A stretch of 64,000 bases of DNA from Amoebidium appalachense. Taxonomy: Eukaryota > Ichthyosporea. Within the stretch, counting starts at the first letter, position 1; each line of letters opens with the position of its first letter. The stretch lies in contig CAVNZM010000008.1 in assembly GCA_963693365.1 (NCBI GenBank), forward strand, positions 8,370,001 to 8,434,000. Reading direction: 5' to 3'. The position numbers and the translations under genes are program-made. This document shows positions 23,664 through 38,348 of this stretch, one piece after another. The notes under the pieces are model-generated. The model was not told where the DNA came from, searched no databases, and saw only the letters and a program-made list of their open reading frames with translations.

Positions 23664-25166
23664 TATTCATTTTTAATCATCTATTGATATTTACTCTTTC
23701 TCATTTTTCAGTATTTTGGGTCGGCCCAGGTTATGATTCGTTGCTTGTCAGATTACTGTTTAATGGGCTCAGGGCGAGATTGCTGTTAAATGGGTTCAGG
23801 GCTACTTACTATTCCACCATCCATTCCTGATTGGTTTATTCCTCCTCACAGGGACCTGAAACTCGAGAACCTTCTTTTTACGGACTCGTCGGCCAATGCT
23901 CGGCTCAAGGTCGGGGACTTTGGGTTCTCGAAGATCATCAAGCCTACAGCGTCGCTTACGGCAAAGTGCTACACCCCCATCTATGCTGGTACGTTTTTTG
24001 GTGGATGGGTGTGTGTGTGTGTGTGTGTGCGTGTGTCTGTGTGTATGTGTGTGTTTTTAAAGGGGGAGGGGGTTTGTGTATGCTGTCTTTTGAAGTGCAT
24101 GTTTGTGGCATTTATGTGGCTTTTTTTGCTTTGCTTGTTGTGATGTTTGCAGAGCGCGCTGTGTTTTGTTGTGTTCTTGCGCCTATCACCGTCCCAGCCC
24201 CCTCCTACTCCTCCATCCGCCTACCCACCCAATCCCCCCAACATACCCACCTCCCATCCCGTTGTTCTGTGCTGCTTTCGTCTATTCTTTTTATGCATCG
24301 TTTCTTTTGTTTTCAAAGTTCCTCCCGGTAGAATATTTCCCAGTGTTTATTCGCTCTCCCACTATTTATGTATAGTACTAAATGCTTATTCTGTGTTTGT
24401 ATTGCAGCACCCGAGATCCTCCAAGGCAAACCCTATGACCACTCAGTCGACTGCTGGCAGCTAGGGGTCATTGCCTACGTTCTTCTGTGCGGGTACCCCC
24501 CCTTTGACGAGTCGGACGGGCCTGGCCTCTACTCGAAGATTCTCGAAGGTTCGTACACGTTCCACGCGGAGTTCTGGGACCACGTGTCGAGGGGGGCAAA
24601 GGATTTCGTGAGCCGGCTGCTTCTTTTGGACCCTGCGGAGAGGATGACGGTGGATGAGGCGATATGCCATCCATGGATTACGAAGGTGCGTTTTGTATTG
24701 CTTGGTTTTGCTGTTTTGTTTTGTTTTGTTTTGTTTCGTTTTGCTTCTTGGATGTTTAACCGAGGGTGGTGGGGGTGGGGGGTTGGATGTGCGTGTGGGT
24801 TGGTGGGGGTGTGGATGTGTGTGTGTGTGTGTGGATGTGTGTTCGTGTGTTTGTGTGTGTGTGGATGTGTGGATGTGTTTGTGTGTGTGTGTGTTTTGGG
24901 GAAGGTGGGAGGGCGGGGTGGCACTGAGGTGCGATTGTGTGGGTGCCACCTATGCATCTGAGTGCTTTTGGAAATGTACTGAAGTAGTCTTTTTTAGAGG
25001 GGGAAGGGGGGGGAGGGGGAGAGGGTGTGTGTGTGGGGGGAGAGGGGGGGGGGGGGGGGGAGGGGGGCTTTTAGTGAAAAAGAGCACAATGTGGATGGTG
25101 CGGCAAGGTGCTTGGGCTTCTTGGGTGTACAGTTTCTTTTGCAATGCCTTGTGCCGTGGTTGTGTC

Positions 25167-25201
<35 letters not shown>

Positions 25202-25560
25202 TGAGATCGCAGTATCTAGGGTACCCGCTAATGAGGAAGGAGAGGGGGGGAGGGGGGTGAGAGGGGGAGGGAGGGGGTGGGGGGGGGGGGGGGGGGGGGG
25301 AGGGTTCTTACTATGTGAAAACATTCTGACCTGCTTCCTCTACCATTCAGGGATACGAGAGTTCCGACACATGTGACGGGCTCAGCCCACCGCAAGCAAA
25401 CGTGCTAGCGACCTCCCCTGACCTCCGTCTTGACGTGCAGGCTTACAGGCGAATGTTTAGAAAGGCCTTGGAAGACAAGCAGACTAACAGGAAGCCGGGA
25501 ACTGGTGGTGCTGGTAACATCCCGCATGCAAGGAGCACGGTTTGTGACAACTCAAAGTAG
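22302..25560 (+). CDS. CAMK-type serine/threonine protein kinase
   Basis: Five exons: 22302-22511, 22978-23249, 23852-23988, 24408-24685, 25351-25560; 1107 nt, all phases agree, 368 residues. A start at 22236 is also in frame; I prefer 22302, just after a possible acceptor at 22272. Kinase features by residue: Gly loop GAGKFANV (48-55), ATP lysine in YAVK (70), helix C glutamate in DEIEVHLL (about 86), catalytic HRDLKLEN (160-167), DFG (183-185), activation segment CYTPIYAAPE (200-209), DCWQLGVI, and CGYPPFDE typical of the CAMK group. The HRDLK arginine codon is split by an intron, as is common. Beyond the kinase domain, 300-368 is short. A basic helix near YRRMFRKAL (331-339) could be autoinhibitory or calmodulin-binding, but that is inference. 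All catalytic residues are intact, so it should be an active cytosolic or nuclear kinase. Closest known relatives would be CaMK1/4, MAPKAPK or DCLK-like kinases. Confidence 0.9.
22745..22964. repeat. G-rich then C-rich tracts in kinase intron 1
   Basis: G runs with A breaks at 22745-22810, then a C run at 22930-22963 just before the acceptor TCTTACAG. The two are complementary and could pair within the intron. Confidence 0.85.
23250..23662. repeat. (GT)n, T(n) and G56 tracts in kinase intron 2
   Basis: The donor at 23250 is the first GT of a GT repeat to 23303. T-rich sequence leads to a G run near 23378; a T33 run (23574-23606) then passes directly into G56 (23607-23662). Confidence 0.93.
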
Positions 25561-25958
25561 ATGTCAATGACTCCCACCCACCATCACCACCACGCCGGAC
25601 GTACACAGGCACAGTGTGCGGGCTCACACACACATGAACCTCTCTCCGAGCAAACCTGAATGCCTTTTGAGAGTGCACCCTCGTCCTAGGGGCTTTTGTT
25701 GTTTTTGTTTTTGCGACGCGCAATTCCCCCTTAAAGGGCAGTGGTATACTTAAAACTCATGTTTTGGGGCAACACGAACAGTCTGGGAGGATGGCAAGCG
25801 TGTAGGGGTGGAGCCCCGCTTTTTTTCCTTTTCTTGTTTATTTATTTATTTATCTATTTATTTTTGGAAGGGATGACCAAAAGTCCAGAAAGAAGGGGAA
25901 TTGTGAATGAGCAAGGCAGCCAGATTGAATAATCGAAGGACCCCCCCCCCCCCCCCCT

Positions 25959-26007
<49 letters not shown>

Positions 26008-26268
26008 ACCACCACCACCACCACGGCCGCCGCTGCGGGGTGAAGTCACTGTTAAGGTTCTGTGCAGACTGAAAAGCAAGATGTTGATTCCACGTGTGTT
26101 TTTATATTAATACATGATTTTTATTTTTCATTTTTTTATGCCTCGTTTTTTCTTCTGTTTGCATGGCCATGTATTCCTCTTTTCTCTTCTTTTTTTACGT
26201 CGTATGGCTTGCTAATCAACGAAAGCGAATGCCGTACCAATTAATCACCCTGTTCTTTTTTTGATTGG

Positions 26269-26312
<44 letters not shown>

Positions 26313-26677
26313 CCTTCTTTTTTTTCTCCCGGGGGATGGTCTTTTTTGCAGATATATACATGGTAGATATATTCGAGATATACTTGTAGTAAGAGATGAT
26401 TCGGCTTTCAGCTGATATGGTTACGTAAACATTAGAAGATAGTTGAATGTAATTTAAGTTGTGAAGTGTACTTTGGGTTGAAATTTATAACTTTGTGAAT
26501 AATGCAGTTAGAAATGAACATATATACTTAGGCATGTAAGCAAGAAAATGAAGAAAATGCGCGGTTCTGCGCCTGGGTGTGCAGGTGTGCTGATTCTTGT
26601 TGGTTGTGCAAAATAAATTATAATGCTATTGTTTCTTTCGAACCAACGCTTTGAAGAACGCGGGCGGCAACCCTCCC

Positions 26678-26712
<35 letters not shown>

Positions 26713-26729
26713 TCCGTCCCTCCCCCGTT

Positions 26730-26785
26730 TCTCTCTTCATGAATGTGTACTTCTTAGCTTACTCTCAGCAAAACATTCTAAACAC
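26730..26785 (+). repeat. Dispersed element, 3' fragment, copy G
   Basis: CATGAATGTGTACTTCTTAG then AAACATTCTAAAC, preceded by a C run. The only copy clearly outside the two plus-strand housekeeping genes, though still in plus orientation downstream of the kinase. Confidence 0.4.
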
Positions 26786-26788
26786 ACA

Positions 26789-26823
<35 letters not shown>

Positions 26824-27765
26824 GCTGAGAAGAAGGAGAAGAAGAAGAAGAAAAAAAAAAGAAAAAAAAAGAAAAAAAAAAAAAATGAAGTCCACACCAG
26901 CCTGGGTGTAAGTTCTCTCCACATTAGGGTTTTATGGAGTACTGGGAAAGTATGACACTGCGCTTGATTAACTGGTTGTCTGTGCTACTTGTACTGGGAC
27001 AAGTAATGCGCATCATACATGATTTAGTCCCGTAGGTGCAGGCCCAACAAGTTGAACCCCCCGACCCACCCACCACCTGTACACTACATCTACTCAGATG
27101 TTATGGCACACACAGACACACACACATGTAACATGTACGTGTGCAGCGCCGCACACAACATACAAAACACACGTACCCACGAAACTCGAGATATTCACAC
27201 ACGCACAAACACGTGCACACACACACACACACACATCATTGTGTGTGTGGGCGCGCGCATAGCGCGAGCACGTACACACAAACAAGAAAAAACAGGAAAT
27301 TAAAAGAAGACTATCGAAACTTTCTGAGTAAAAGCGGAGTCAAACACATTTGCAATTGTAATAAAAGATCGAAAGGGCCGGGAGATGCAATATGAATCAT
27401 TGAATACTGATCATTAAATAATCCCCCCCCCCCCCTCCGGAACTCCCCCCCGTTCCCTCCCCCTTCCTCTTCCCCAACACACACACACACACACACAGAC
27501 ACACACACACCCACCCACCCACCCACGTGCACACACCCACCCACACACACATTCAAAAGTTATCTGACACGTATCTATTTGTGGTTTGCAACCGCTTTAA
27601 AACCAAAGGTGGAAATAAGCAGTGGGACCTAGAACCAACAACAAATTGGTATGAAACCAGGAAGATAATCATGGGGCGGAAAAAAGGCACACTGTTCAAA
27701 CCATCGTGGGTTTGGTGCTTTGACTGCTGTAACAGTTTGCTTTTTTTTTCTTTCTTCTTTTTTTT

Positions 27766-27815
<50 letters not shown>

Positions 27816-27884
27816 ATGTGTGTGTGTCTGTGTGTGTGTGTGTATGTGTGTGTTCACGGTGTGTGTGTGTGTGACTGTGTGTCA

Positions 27885-27921
<37 letters not shown>

Positions 27922-27925
27922 CACG

Positions 27926-27963
<38 letters not shown>

Positions 27964-28173
27964 ACACACGTGCTTTTTTTTTTTTTTTTTGGTGCATGCG
28001 TGAGTGCGTACACGTGGGTGCGTGTGTGTGTGCGTATGTGCATGCATGTGCGTGTGTGCGTGTAAACGTGTGTGTTTGTGAATCGTACTTGTGCGTGTGT
28101 GAAGTGGAGTGTTGCATGTGTGCCTTAGAAGGGGGACTCGGTGAGAGGGGGGGAGAGGGGGGGGGGGGGGGGG

Positions 28174-28244
<71 letters not shown>

Positions 28245-28631
28245 GGGGGGAGGGGGGGGGGGGGGGGGGGGAAGGTATGTAATCGCCGTGACGTCGGCCA
28301 GCCTCCGAGCCCACTCACACTGCCGTCCCATTCTCCTCACCTTCTGCCATTACTCCTGGCCCTCCACTTGTGACCCTAAACAAAAACAAAAATCGGTGTT
28401 TTGGAATATGACCCAGTTATTCTTTCTCCCTCAAATGTTTCCCCGTCACTTCCTTCCCGCATTCGTCCAGTCTGAAACTCTGAGGCAATTGAACGACACC
28501 ACCCATGTATGCACGTCCCGTCTTCAAAAGTTACCCCTGTATCAATTTGTGACCCATGTTGTTGGGAATGTCCGGCCTGGACCCGTTTACATCTCGGTAG
28601 ACCCCGCACCACCACCTTTTAAAGTTTCCGT

Positions 28632-28691
28632 TTAAACACTTGCCGATCAGATGTTTTCGTGTTAAACACTTGCCGATCAGATGTTTTCGTG
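28632..28691 (+). repeat. 30-bp perfect tandem duplication
   Basis: Unit starting TTAAACACTTGCCGATCAGA occurs twice in a row with no difference. Non-coding context. Confidence 0.95.
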
Positions 28692-29372
28692 ATTTTCTCG
28701 ATCGATTAATCATTGCACCGGGCTACTGTATATTACGCCAATGTATTACTACTATCCGCCTTAAGCTTGGATCGATCAGGCCCCTGAGTGCATCAAAAGT
28801 GAGGTGTATAAATACGCGGGCACGGCAGTTACACAAGAGTAAACTACAATATATGGTGTCGCGTATTTTTGTATTTCATACATTCGAACAGGGGGGTTCT
28901 AATAGAGTTATTATGAAATGATCAGGCTGAAACGAAGCGTAGGAGAGTAGTCACGCAGTCTGCGTAAACTTCTGTTGTTGGGTGACAAAATTTCAGCGTA
29001 GTCGGTCTGACGTAGTGTAACGTCAAAATTCTTTTGCGAACCCCGGCCGCCGGGGCCAGAAAGGAGCATATAAGCACATAAAGTACAAGGACCATGAAAA
29101 TGAAGCTTCAAGTTGTGTTGTGTTGACTACTCACAAGATCTCATACCACTTCCGCAAAATCATTCATTCATTTATATTGACCAACCTCAGAAGAGATTTC
29201 CAATGTTTAGGGCTGTACACTACTAGCTGTAGAGAAGATGCATCACAGTTGACTGTTGTGTTGGCCTCGAGTTGAACCTGTCTTAACTGTCCAATGAAAT
29301 TATACACACGAGCGAGGTAAGGCTGTTCAGGTAAATACACCATAGTATAAACAACAACACAAAGTGTGTTTG

Positions 29373-29438
29373 GCCGTGACTATACAGGACTGACAAACAT
29401 TAACTGCCGTGACTATACAGGACTGACAAACATTAACA
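29373..29438 (+). repeat. 33-bp tandem duplication
   Basis: Unit starting GCCGTGACTATACAGGACTG occurs twice; the copies differ only at the last base. Confidence 0.95.
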
Positions 29439-29649
29439 TGGGCGAGTTTCAGGCAAGCCCCTCACCCTTATTCTAACTCGCTCCCTCTCTCTACTCTTAT
29501 TCCAAGCTTCCGTCAGGATCTTACAGTGTAAATGTTGCTGAAAGGCATGTTATCGTACTTGTTATGTTACCATGTTAGCTGCACCGCACGATACGCAGGG
29601 CTGTTCGCTTCAAAACTTTTTAAACTCACAAAGAGCACCCCTTCCATTC

Positions 29650-29952
29650 TTAGTCACCGTATTCCTGGCCGTTTGCGTCGAACATTGCAGGACTTGCGTG
29701 ATCTTCAAGATCCTCGAGGTCAAAAGCAAGCCTGCCGTGCACCTGAATGTAGAGCTTTTTGGCCTCTTCAAAACTCCTCACTCCCTGGTCGTGGCCCCGC
29801 ATAAACCCCACAGCGATATCCGCTGAACGTTTAGCACGGTGTAGTGCGTTTCGTCCTCCTGACGGCATGTTCTCGGTGCGACTGGAGAGGGATGCTCCAA
29901 GGGCTTGTGACGAGTAGAGAACAATAGTGGTGAAAAGAATGGAGAGGTGCAT
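29650..29952 (-). CDS. Small putative secreted protein, intronless
   Basis: A 100-residue ORF on the minus strand. The N-terminus MHLSILFTTIVLYSSQALGA is a good signal peptide: a hydrophobic core followed by small residues for cleavage at about 19-20. The mature part is hydrophilic and acidic, with a dibasic KR near residue 42 (HRAKRSAD) and a C-terminus DANGQEYGD. There is no cysteine in the mature part and no recognised domain. A TATA box (CTATAAAGG, 30112-30119, minus) stands about 160 bases before the ATG, a reasonable spacing for an unspliced gene with a 5' UTR near 130 bases. No simple repeats interrupt it, unlike the large genes. It could be a secreted or vacuolar peptide precursor; the function is unknown. 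Chance ORF is still possible. Confidence 0.5.
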   Translation of the reverse strand: MHLSILFTTIVLYSSQALGASLSSRTENMPSGGRNALHRAKRSADIAVGFMRGHDQGVRSFEEAKKLYIQVHGRLAFDLEDLEDHASPAMFDANGQEYGD

Positions 29953-30111
29953 TTTCGGTAGCGGTAGCTTGTGTGGGCTGAGATGTGTTGCAACAATCGG
30001 ATCCCTGTATGTGGATCTTAGGTTTTCTTACTGAGTGTGTTTCGCAATAGCTGAGGTTCCCCCTGTAAGACAGTAAACGGCGTTGGGGAGAATATTTCGC
30101 TCGTGTAGCTC

Positions 30112-30119
30112 CTTTATAG
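30112..30119 (-). promoter_or_regulatory. TATA box for the small secreted-protein gene
   Basis: CCTATAAAGG read on the minus strand. A transcription start 25-30 bases downstream would fall near 30085. Assigned by motif and position only. Confidence 0.4.
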
Positions 30120-32197
30120 GGTACAAGGAGGTACACGGTCTATGTAGCAGCTAAATAAGGGTGTGTTTTAGTTGTTTGAAATGATAAGTGTCTAAGTTAC
30201 AACTTTCATAACTTCATCGCAAAGAACGAGTAACAGCGACATGTGGTCGACGTTCGTGTATATACCCTTGGTGGTTGATGATTGGAATGTGCGTTACGGC
30301 GTGATGATTGGCTTCCAGGCTAAACTTATGAAGGATGTAAACCTACTTCAAGGGGGGCTCTATCGCGTAATTACTTTACTAAAATAATTGACACAGTATG
30401 ATTGACTATGCTTGCTTCGCTACACGGTCTTCTCCCATGTCATCAGCTTGATGTGTTGTGAACTTACAGAAATAGTGTAGAAGGATTGTTTTTACTTTGA
30501 AATAGTACTATTTATTAGGTTCTGTATGCAGGACAATACAAAGCAAATGGCGCATGGGCTATACAGCCAGCTTGAGTATGACCGGTACTAGGGCGCCGCG
30601 GTCCGTGCACGTGGTACACAGTACCGTATTAAGTTATCATATGAGGATCAATAAAATAATAAATTTTAGATGCAGTGTGCAAAGAAATCAAACACCAACT
30701 AGTCATGTGTAGGATAATATAAAACTTTATATGAAGAGTGTACTATTATAGTTGTTTTTGAGAATGATTTCTTACTATACTTTCTGGAGGATATTAGAAA
30801 TAAATTCTGGCCCGCGCACATTTTCCAAAATGCACAAGAAAACTGAACGGGGTCTTTTATATGTTGCTCGCGGGGGGTCAGAGATGGGTTATGTAGTCGA
30901 CGTTGATTGGCTACATAAACTTGAGTAAGATGCGCTGTCACAACTTCGCAGATTTCGAAAATTTGCCTGTCACAGTATCCGGTTACAAAAGTTACAAAAG
31001 GCTTGCAAGTGGGTTCCGTATACAACTACAACACTTCATATAGGCTATTGTAGGACAGTGTAGTCTCAGTTTACCTGCACAGAGGCGAGTAATTACACCC
31101 GCGGTTTTTTATTAGTTGCGTAGCGTATGCTTACTGTTACCATACGCCCTTTAAGAAAAATACACTGACTGCGCTTCGAACTGGAATTCCGCTGGACCGA
31201 TCTACAGTAGACTAATAGGCCCATATCAATACTGTGCACACTGTAACTCCTTCTGGCAAAATGATGCCAGTGTACTTGGATTATATGAACATACGAGTGA
31301 TGAGAATACATGAGAAGGTGAAAAGAAGGGGTGGCAATGAGTACGAATGGTGTCCTTACAGCTGTAGCTGATTGTAGCTTGTAGCTGATTCCAACGTCGC
31401 ATGTTTCCTATTGTTCTGTCCGATTCAGACGATTGTGATTGGCTTGTTCACTTTAGTGTACGGACCAATCGTTATAGAGGACTATGGTACATAAACCATA
31501 TATGGTTCCTTCTTGATGCGGAGTTATTCAATCAACGCGCATGCACCGTAGTGTGTAAATTTTTAGCCAATCAAAGTAGGCTATGCGTGAGAACTGCATT
31601 CCTTTGGATGTTCAGGAGTCAGGACACCAACGCACTGCGCTGCACGTAGTCAGGTAGTTGCAACGGTTGCAACTTGGTTTGCAATTGGACACCAACCAAG
31701 ATTGATGTGGGTCACCCCAGGCTGGAATCACCCTTGCTCTCAGATGCCCATCTAAAGCGCACACGGTCGATTTTGCGAAGTCTTTTAATATCATGTCCGG
31801 CGTCTTGCCCCTTTTCAAGCTTTTCAATGTAGTGCATACCCTGTGCAGGCTTTTTTTCCCGCCAAAACGCGCGCCGTTTCACCCTCGTCACCACTTCAGA
31901 TGTCAGAGTGTCCCATTCACCTCACCATGGGTTTCTATCAGTTTCCTTTAGTTGTGTCGCGTTCTATATTAGTATGCAGCAGTCACTTCTGGTTGAGCCT
32001 GTTTGAACAATTACCGCGTCCCGCCTTTCTAGCCAGAGTACAGGCCGGGTGCATGCCAACTATTTAGGGTGCTTAGGTGCATCACGTGCTACGTTGTCGG
32101 CTGTTTTGAAGGTACGCTGCTTTCTTTCTTTGAAGAACTGTCATGTTCCATAGCCACGTTCATGAAATGTCTTATGAAATATACCAGCTGTAAAACA
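30120..32197. other. Complex intergenic DNA, weak coding hints only
   Basis: Low in simple repeats. A 70-codon open frame on the minus strand (about 31921-31712) has a strongly basic composition (HYIEKLEKGQDAGHDIKRL) but no ATG at its start, so it may be an orphan exon or pseudogene. At 31658-31707 lies one arm of a dispersed repeat whose inverted partner is near 36890-36940. No other gene seen. Confidence 0.4.
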
Positions 32198-32209
32198 CAA
32201 GCTCAAGCA

Positions 32210-32494
32210 AACACACGCCTACGTCCACGCACACAGCAACATGCATACTATTGCGCGCCGTGCGCAGGTGTAACTAACACACGCCCACACACGCACACGC
32301 ACACGCACGCACACGCACGCACACACACGCGTGCGCACGCTAGCACACACGCACGCACACGCACACGCTCGCACACACGCACACACACACACCCACACAC
32401 GCAGACACACACGCACACGCACACGCGCACGCACAAACACAAGCACACGCACATACTCCACACGCACCCGCACATGTGCACACACGCACACACG

Positions 32495-32527
<33 letters not shown>

Positions 32528-32567
32528 GCACACACGCACACACACACACACACACTCACTCACTCAC
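32210..32567. repeat. (CA)n/(CGCA)n array
   Basis: CA repeat with frequent CG and CGCACG variants for about 350 bases. Confidence 0.9.
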
Positions 32568-32663
32568 TTCAAGTACTGCACAAGCATCCGCACACCCACA
32601 AGACTCAAGCACAAGGTTTCTGTGCCCACGGTCACCCACTGAAACCCCGTGGACATTCTTATT

Positions 32664-32665
<2 letters not shown>

Positions 32666-32714
<49 letters not shown>
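32666..32714. repeat. (TA)n microsatellite
   Basis: About 24 TA units; self-complementary and able to extrude as a cruciform. Confidence 0.95.
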
Positions 32715-32718
<4 letters not shown>

Positions 32719-32797
32719 GTTTGCAACCTCACACATCTGCTTATTCCAAACCTCACACACCTGCATTCCAAAACCCACCATGTACCATGTAGGATAG

Positions 32798-33005
32798 CGA
32801 TGGACCCGGCCGCGGTACTGCCACCGTGCACAAGTTGTGTCTGGCACGGTTCTGTGCAAACGCGCGAGCAGGAAACCGTTTGTTGTTGTATGGCGCCATA
32901 CAGCGCTTATTGGTGTTCACGATGGGGTCAGAGTTGACCCCACCATAAAGCCAACCTCTATGGACCCCTCGTTGTTTCTGCTCAACAGCTATGTCAAAAA
33001 AAAGG
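32798..33005 (+). other. Possible orphan exon of unknown family
   Basis: Open frame from an acceptor-like GATAG (32793-32797) to a good donor, G followed by GTAAG at 33006. It reads AQVVSGTVLCKRASRKPF, then GVHDGVRVDPTIKPTSMDPS, and ends SYVKKK, with coding-like composition. The donor tract GGGTAAGT occurs again about 18 bases downstream. No partner exon could be established, although 35163-35232 offers an in-frame-looking MFLDISTNGPRVGVFMRAVS then stop without a visible acceptor. Family not recognised. Confidence 0.3.
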
Positions 33006-33115
33006 GTAAGTCAAAACAAAGGGTAAGTTCAAGTAGCCTAACCCCCCCTCCCAACTTCATACCCCCTGCTTCCCCCAAACACACACGCACGCACGCACGC
33101 ACACACACACACACG

Positions 33116-33153
<38 letters not shown>

Positions 33154-33249
33154 AGCCCTTTCCTCATTTTCTGCTTAGCCCGTCACCCTATGCTCTGAGT
33201 GTCCCCATCTGCTCCTTCGATGTAGAACCTTTTTGCTCCTTACTTCGTT

Positions 33250-35130
<1,881 letters not shown>

Positions 35131-35156
<26 letters not shown>

Positions 35157-35504
35157 GCCTACAAATGAAATGTTTTTGGACATTTCCACCAATGGCCCAC
35201 GTGTGGGGGTGTTCATGCGCGCAGTTTCCTGATTGCTTGTGACGTGGTTTGGTTTGTCCCGTATGATGCACGTGCTTATTGGTTTGGTCGGCTTTGTCTT
35301 GGCTATCTTGTTTGTAGTTGCTTGTTGTCCTGTTTCTTTGGTTCTAGCTAATGGCCGTGTATTAGATTACAATAACGTAGGGGTCATGGTGTATTCCAGC
35401 TGTATGTGTATGTACGTATGCATGGGGTCCATGTCATGTTTCTGGAATGGCAAATAAAGTGCTATGATTCCTGCATGTACACAGTCGCTTCTAAAATATA
35501 GCCT

Positions 35505-35547
<43 letters not shown>

Positions 35548-35757
35548 AAAAAATAAAAAATAAAAAAATAAAAAATAAACTTTAGAACACACCACCACAC
35601 TGAATCGGATTGCGATTTGAAGTTGAACATAGAGTACTGTTTTGACAACTCTGGTCCTGCCAGTTTTTATAAAGTTTCGTGTGAAGCTGAGAATTTCAAA
35701 AGTGGCCCGGGCCAGGTTCCCAGTTGTGCGTGGATAATGTTTGTGGGACGTGCTTGC

Positions 35758-35820
<63 letters not shown>

Positions 35821-36392
35821 GTGTATGTGTGTGTGAGGAGGACACGGAGGGGGGGGGGGGGGGGGGAGACAAAGATCGCAAAAATGCAGGCGATGTGGCA
35901 GAAATGGAATTATGAAAGAAAACTGAAGAGTAACATCTACCAACGGGAGGTTATGGTGAGATTGTTGTGTGGGTGTGTGGGTGCGTGTGTGCTGTAGTTG
36001 TTGGGGAAAGACGCGGGTGTGGTGGTGGTGGGGGGGCGGGGGGAGAGGGGAAGGGGGGGGGGGGGGGGGGGGGAGGGGGGGGGGGTATAGAGATAGATCC
36101 CGTGAAACAGTTTGGTGGTTGGGTGTGTCTGTGTGTGTGCAGTGGTGGGGAGTGGTGGACGGAGGACGAAGAGACCGACGTCGTGCATTGATGTGTTTTG
36201 TAAGGTCGTAGGAGTGGGAGGGTAACGTTGTACAGGCTTCAGTGAGTGGAGAGAGGAGGGTAGGGGGAGGGGAGAGAGGGATGGAGAGGCAAAGAGAGAA
36301 ATAGAGGGGGGAGGTGGGGCGGAGTTAGGGCGCGCGAGAGAACGGCAGAGAGGAAGAGGGGGGGGGGGGGGGGGGAGAGGGGGGGGGGGAGG

Positions 36393-36428
<36 letters not shown>

Positions 36429-38087
36429 TGTGTGTGTGTGTATAGAGGGGGAGAGAGAGAGAGAGAGAGAGAGAGTGAGAGAGGAGAGGGAGAGAAAGGG
36501 GGGGGAAGGGGGGGGGGGGGGGGGGGGGGGGGGAGGGGGAGACGGGGGAGTTGGGCCGGGGACGCAGGGGGACGGGCTAAAATGGACATAGCGGAAACAT
36601 CAGCAGAGAAAATGCTGAACAGGCGACCATCAACAAACCGACTAGAATCTCATACACGCCCGTGCACTTAACGACAAATAAGTATAGTAAGGAAGTTTTA
36701 TTCGAATTTACAACAGACATCCTACAAGCCTGACCGGGAGTGCCCAGTCTCCAAGTCCAAGTTCAAAGTCACTTGCACAGTGTGCAACTTCAGAGCCTCC
36801 TAGGCTTAATTATTCCAACCCCGGATCCGGTGGTGGAGTCGCCGAGATCTCCCCAAACAAGTTTTAACTTTAGATGTTTAAAATTCATGGGGGAGCCACA
36901 TCAATCCTGGTTGGGGTCTAAACCGCTTGCAACTTGGACCGTTCGTTGTCCCCTCCCGGCGCACATGTTGATGAAATGACGCAGTTTCCCCCTCACACGC
37001 TCATAGAGTCATGCATACACTGAGTCAACTTGATTTGTCAAGACTTTGTCAAAACCCTGCTTTTTCTACTCTTTATTATGGATACAAGAATTGAGGTGAT
37101 CACACCGTGCCCCCTGCCGGCTGGTGGGCCACAGGCCCGTGACAGCCAGACGTTTCGAAAGTAAAAAAAAAAAAAAAAAAAAAAAGGTTCCGACAACTCT
37201 CGACGAGGGAATAATATTACATGTAACCTACTAGAAAATATGATTTATAATAATGAGAATATATAGTATTATTATGAGTATTGTCATACTGTTCCAAACT
37301 TTATTTCAATGATATATTCTGCAATCCATCAAGTCGAGTCACTTGATCTGCAACACTGCAACCGTTGCTGCATTCACATGTACATGCATGTCGATCATCC
37401 GTCCAGCTGCAGCAACTCGAGTTTCCGGGGTCACGACTCGCACTGCGCGCAGCCCCAACTTCCGGGAAGAATCCAACTTTTATATCTGGAATGCATAACA
37501 GCCTAATTTCTGCTATGTGATTGGATAAGCAACTAGTATATACTGCCCAGTTGGGCAATTTCACGATCTAATATTAGATCTAGTTGTTTTTATGATCGCT
37601 ATTCATCATCAGGAAAGTATGGGCCTTAGCCTCTATAGCTCGCAAATCGATCGGTCCAAATCCCCCCTTTTTGAGCGATCGTGGTATGAGAAAGGAGCAT
37701 GATATTCGGGAAATTTCAACGTGGAAAGGGAGCTTATGATGTGCACTTCAAAAGTGCCCGGTTACTTTTTTTCTCTGACAGCAAAAACATGGTAAAAATT
37801 TGTGTTGAAAATTAAATTTTTCATATGTAGGCCAAAATTGGCCGCCCAACCGTAACACAGAAGGAGGGGTATTTGACCCATCAGTATGGGGTGCAAAATG
37901 CTCAGCTGGCCAAGCCAAGGTCAGTCTCCGGAATCAGATTTTCAAAAAAGTTTTCCGTTCTCGAGATATTCACACTTTTCCGATCGGACCCCCCCAGCTT
38001 GAACCCCCATCATGAAATTTAGTTTGCGACCACTTAGGTGCATCATGTGACCGTGCACTACGGCCCCGTGTGTGTGTGTGTGTGTGT

Positions 38088-38122
<35 letters not shown>

Positions 38123-38240
38123 ACACGGTGTGTGTCTACATGTATGTGTGTGTGTGTTTGTGTGTGTGTGTGTGCACGTGTGTACACTGGTGTGTGTGTG
38201 TGTGTGTGTGTGCACAATGTCTGTAGTACCATGGTGTGTG

Positions 38241-38283
<43 letters not shown>

Positions 38284-38348
38284 CCTAGGGGGACATGCAA
38301 CATTGAGGATTCACAAGGGCCGGTGGATTTGCCACCAACTTATTACTA
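35131..38348. other. Gene-poor stretch with GT, G and GA tracts
   Basis: C39-A tract (35504-35546), GT repeat (35758-35830), G tracts (36051-36080, 36361-36390, 36506-36540) with GA repeats and an A24 run (37166-37189). The segment before the A run (about 36690-37165) is complex and could be the 3' end of a retroposed sequence. GT arrays occupy 38066-38282. No gene is supported. A short open stretch 35887-35954 (MQAMWQKWNYERKLK) may be an exon, but that is weak. Confidence 0.4.

Larger units (their letters stand above)
25561..29649. other. Spacer downstream of kinase, no firm gene
   Basis: Holds C-(CA)n-CAC tract (25940-26024), T about 42 (26271-26312), a C run (26680-26710), A-rich AAG/GAA repeats (26803-26885), GT/CA clusters, T-to-G58 (27757-27814) with GT repeats after it, and G-(GA)n-G (28149-28272). 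Two short perfect tandem repeats follow (28632-28691; 29373-29438). A stretch near 27590-27735 reads like coding sequence (KGGNKQWDLEPTTNWYETRK) but has no clear splice sites. AATAAA at about 26611 could end the kinase mRNA. Confidence 0.5.

Noticed and set aside
28270-28635. Open frame after the GA tract ending near 28635
   Set aside because: It begins in repeat sequence, has no acceptor or ATG in good context, and resembles no family.
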